Source of the DNA: a bacterium
GTDB taxonomy: Bacteria; Armatimonadota; Zipacnadia; Zipacnadales; Zipacnadaceae
Assembly (NCBI GenBank): GCA_030603495.1
Contig: JAUVXR010000017.1
Location: 1-51,634 of the forward strand
DNA length: 51,634 nucleotides
Direction of reading: 5' to 3'
Below are positions 51,320 through 51,634 of this stretch, piece by piece; within the stretch, counting starts at the first letter, position 1; every line of letters starts with the position of its first letter. The notes beneath the pieces were generated by a model that worked only from the letters and a program-made list of their open reading frames with translations, ran no database searches and was not told where the DNA came from. A program made the translations under genes and the position numbers.

Positions 51320-51634
51320 TTCCTCCCAGGGCCGGTCGGGAATCTGCACGATACGGCTGGCAAACCCCACTTCGTTTATCTGGGAGGGATGGCCCTCGCG
51401 ATATCCCTTCGCTATCAGCTCAGCACACTGGGTGCCCTTTACCGCAGCTACCAGATAGTCCACCCGCCGTCTACTACCAGATTATGTCCAGTAACGTGAG
51501 ACCGTTGAGAAAGCCTTCGATGATTGCCAGCAGACGGTTTCGTCGCAGAAACGGAGTTAAGAGACTTAGGATTTCAGCTTCAGATTAGTTCAGATGTCGC
51601 GTCCTTATCTGCTGCTGACCACCTATCAGGGCGG
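51320..51634. other. Gene-poor end of window with dehydrogenase remnant
   Basis: No intact gene is seen. On the minus strand, 51448-51495 encodes VTGHNLVVDGGWTIW and a stop (see that entry). An overlapping minus-strand frame (51302 to about 51470, GTQCAELIAKGYREGHPSQ) looks protein-like but overlaps the dehydrogenase end and has no known family. The rest shows nothing recognisable. Confidence 0.45.
51448..51495 (-). pseudogene. Short-chain dehydrogenase remnant (last 15 residues)
   Basis: VTGHNLVVDGGWTIW followed by TAG is the invariant SDR tail. Upstream codons in this frame (HRRLSQRSH) do not continue the family, so only the extreme C-terminus is in frame; more may lie in another frame or have been lost. 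It is the second SDR fragment of the window. Confidence 0.65.

Noticed and set aside
1-51634. CRISPR arrays, rRNA genes, prophage or integrase genes
   Set aside because: No regularly spaced repeats, no rRNA-like sequence and no transposase, integrase or phage structural genes were recognised on either strand.

Overview
The window is about 51.6 kb of moderately GC-rich bacterial DNA from an organism I cannot name. The mix fits an uncultivated, environmental, heterotrophic bacterium of an under-sampled phylum such as Armatimonadota or a Planctomycetota-like group. It contains a formylglycine sulfatase, a UroD/MtaA-type protein, L-rhamnose isomerase, a sodium:solute symporter, a VanW/G5 protein, Tat-exported giant proteins and an nSTAND protein. 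This is inference from gene content; there is no rRNA gene in the window.

Region 1 (1-8.5 kb) is a scavenging and accessory zone with much decay. It holds a deacetylase ORF fused in frame to an amidohydrolase tail across a perfect 35-bp palindrome, an M28 peptidase, an AAC(3)-family acetyltransferase, an SSS symporter, a sulfatase and a DUF4019 lipoprotein. Between them lie fragments of a hydrolase-like gene, a short-chain dehydrogenase and an Eco57I-like restriction-modification enzyme. Short terminal-repeat-like motifs and a 45-bp dispersed repeat also occur here.

Region 2 (8.9-18.0 kb, minus strand) is a probable operon: tatA, a 1562-residue protein with a twin-arginine signal, and a 1338-residue partner. 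Both giants belong to families I know only as uncharacterised. Downstream on the same strand are a UroD/MtaA-like protein and rhaA.

Region 3 (21.2-37.5 kb, mostly plus strand) is largely housekeeping: cysE, a VanW protein, murJ, a nucleoside hydrolase, a Fic protein, lepA, a Met-rich PKD secreted protein, pyrC-carA, a TPR lipoprotein, a GAF histidine kinase, an EamA transporter and ribB on the other strand. Several promoters and terminators can be read directly.

Region 4 (37.7-46.0 kb) starts with a CAT-anticodon tRNA. It is followed by a 1320-residue protein joining a degenerate SIR2-like domain, an nSTAND1 NTPase, a helical-repeat region and an eight-bladed PQQ-type propeller, overlapped by a TPR lipoprotein gene. 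Then come an aspartate aminotransferase, an isoprenylcysteine methyltransferase-like membrane protein and an NAD-type isocitrate dehydrogenase.

Region 5 (46.0-51.6 kb) has a strong promoter, a structured leader, an unusual class II aldolase plus long transaldolase-like pair ending in a clear terminator, two decayed oxidoreductase genes, an intact zinc-type alcohol dehydrogenase and another dehydrogenase fragment.

The most promising candidates for undescribed systems are the tatA-giant-giant operon, the pseudo-SIR2/nSTAND1/propeller protein, and the aldolase-transaldolase operon with its leader.
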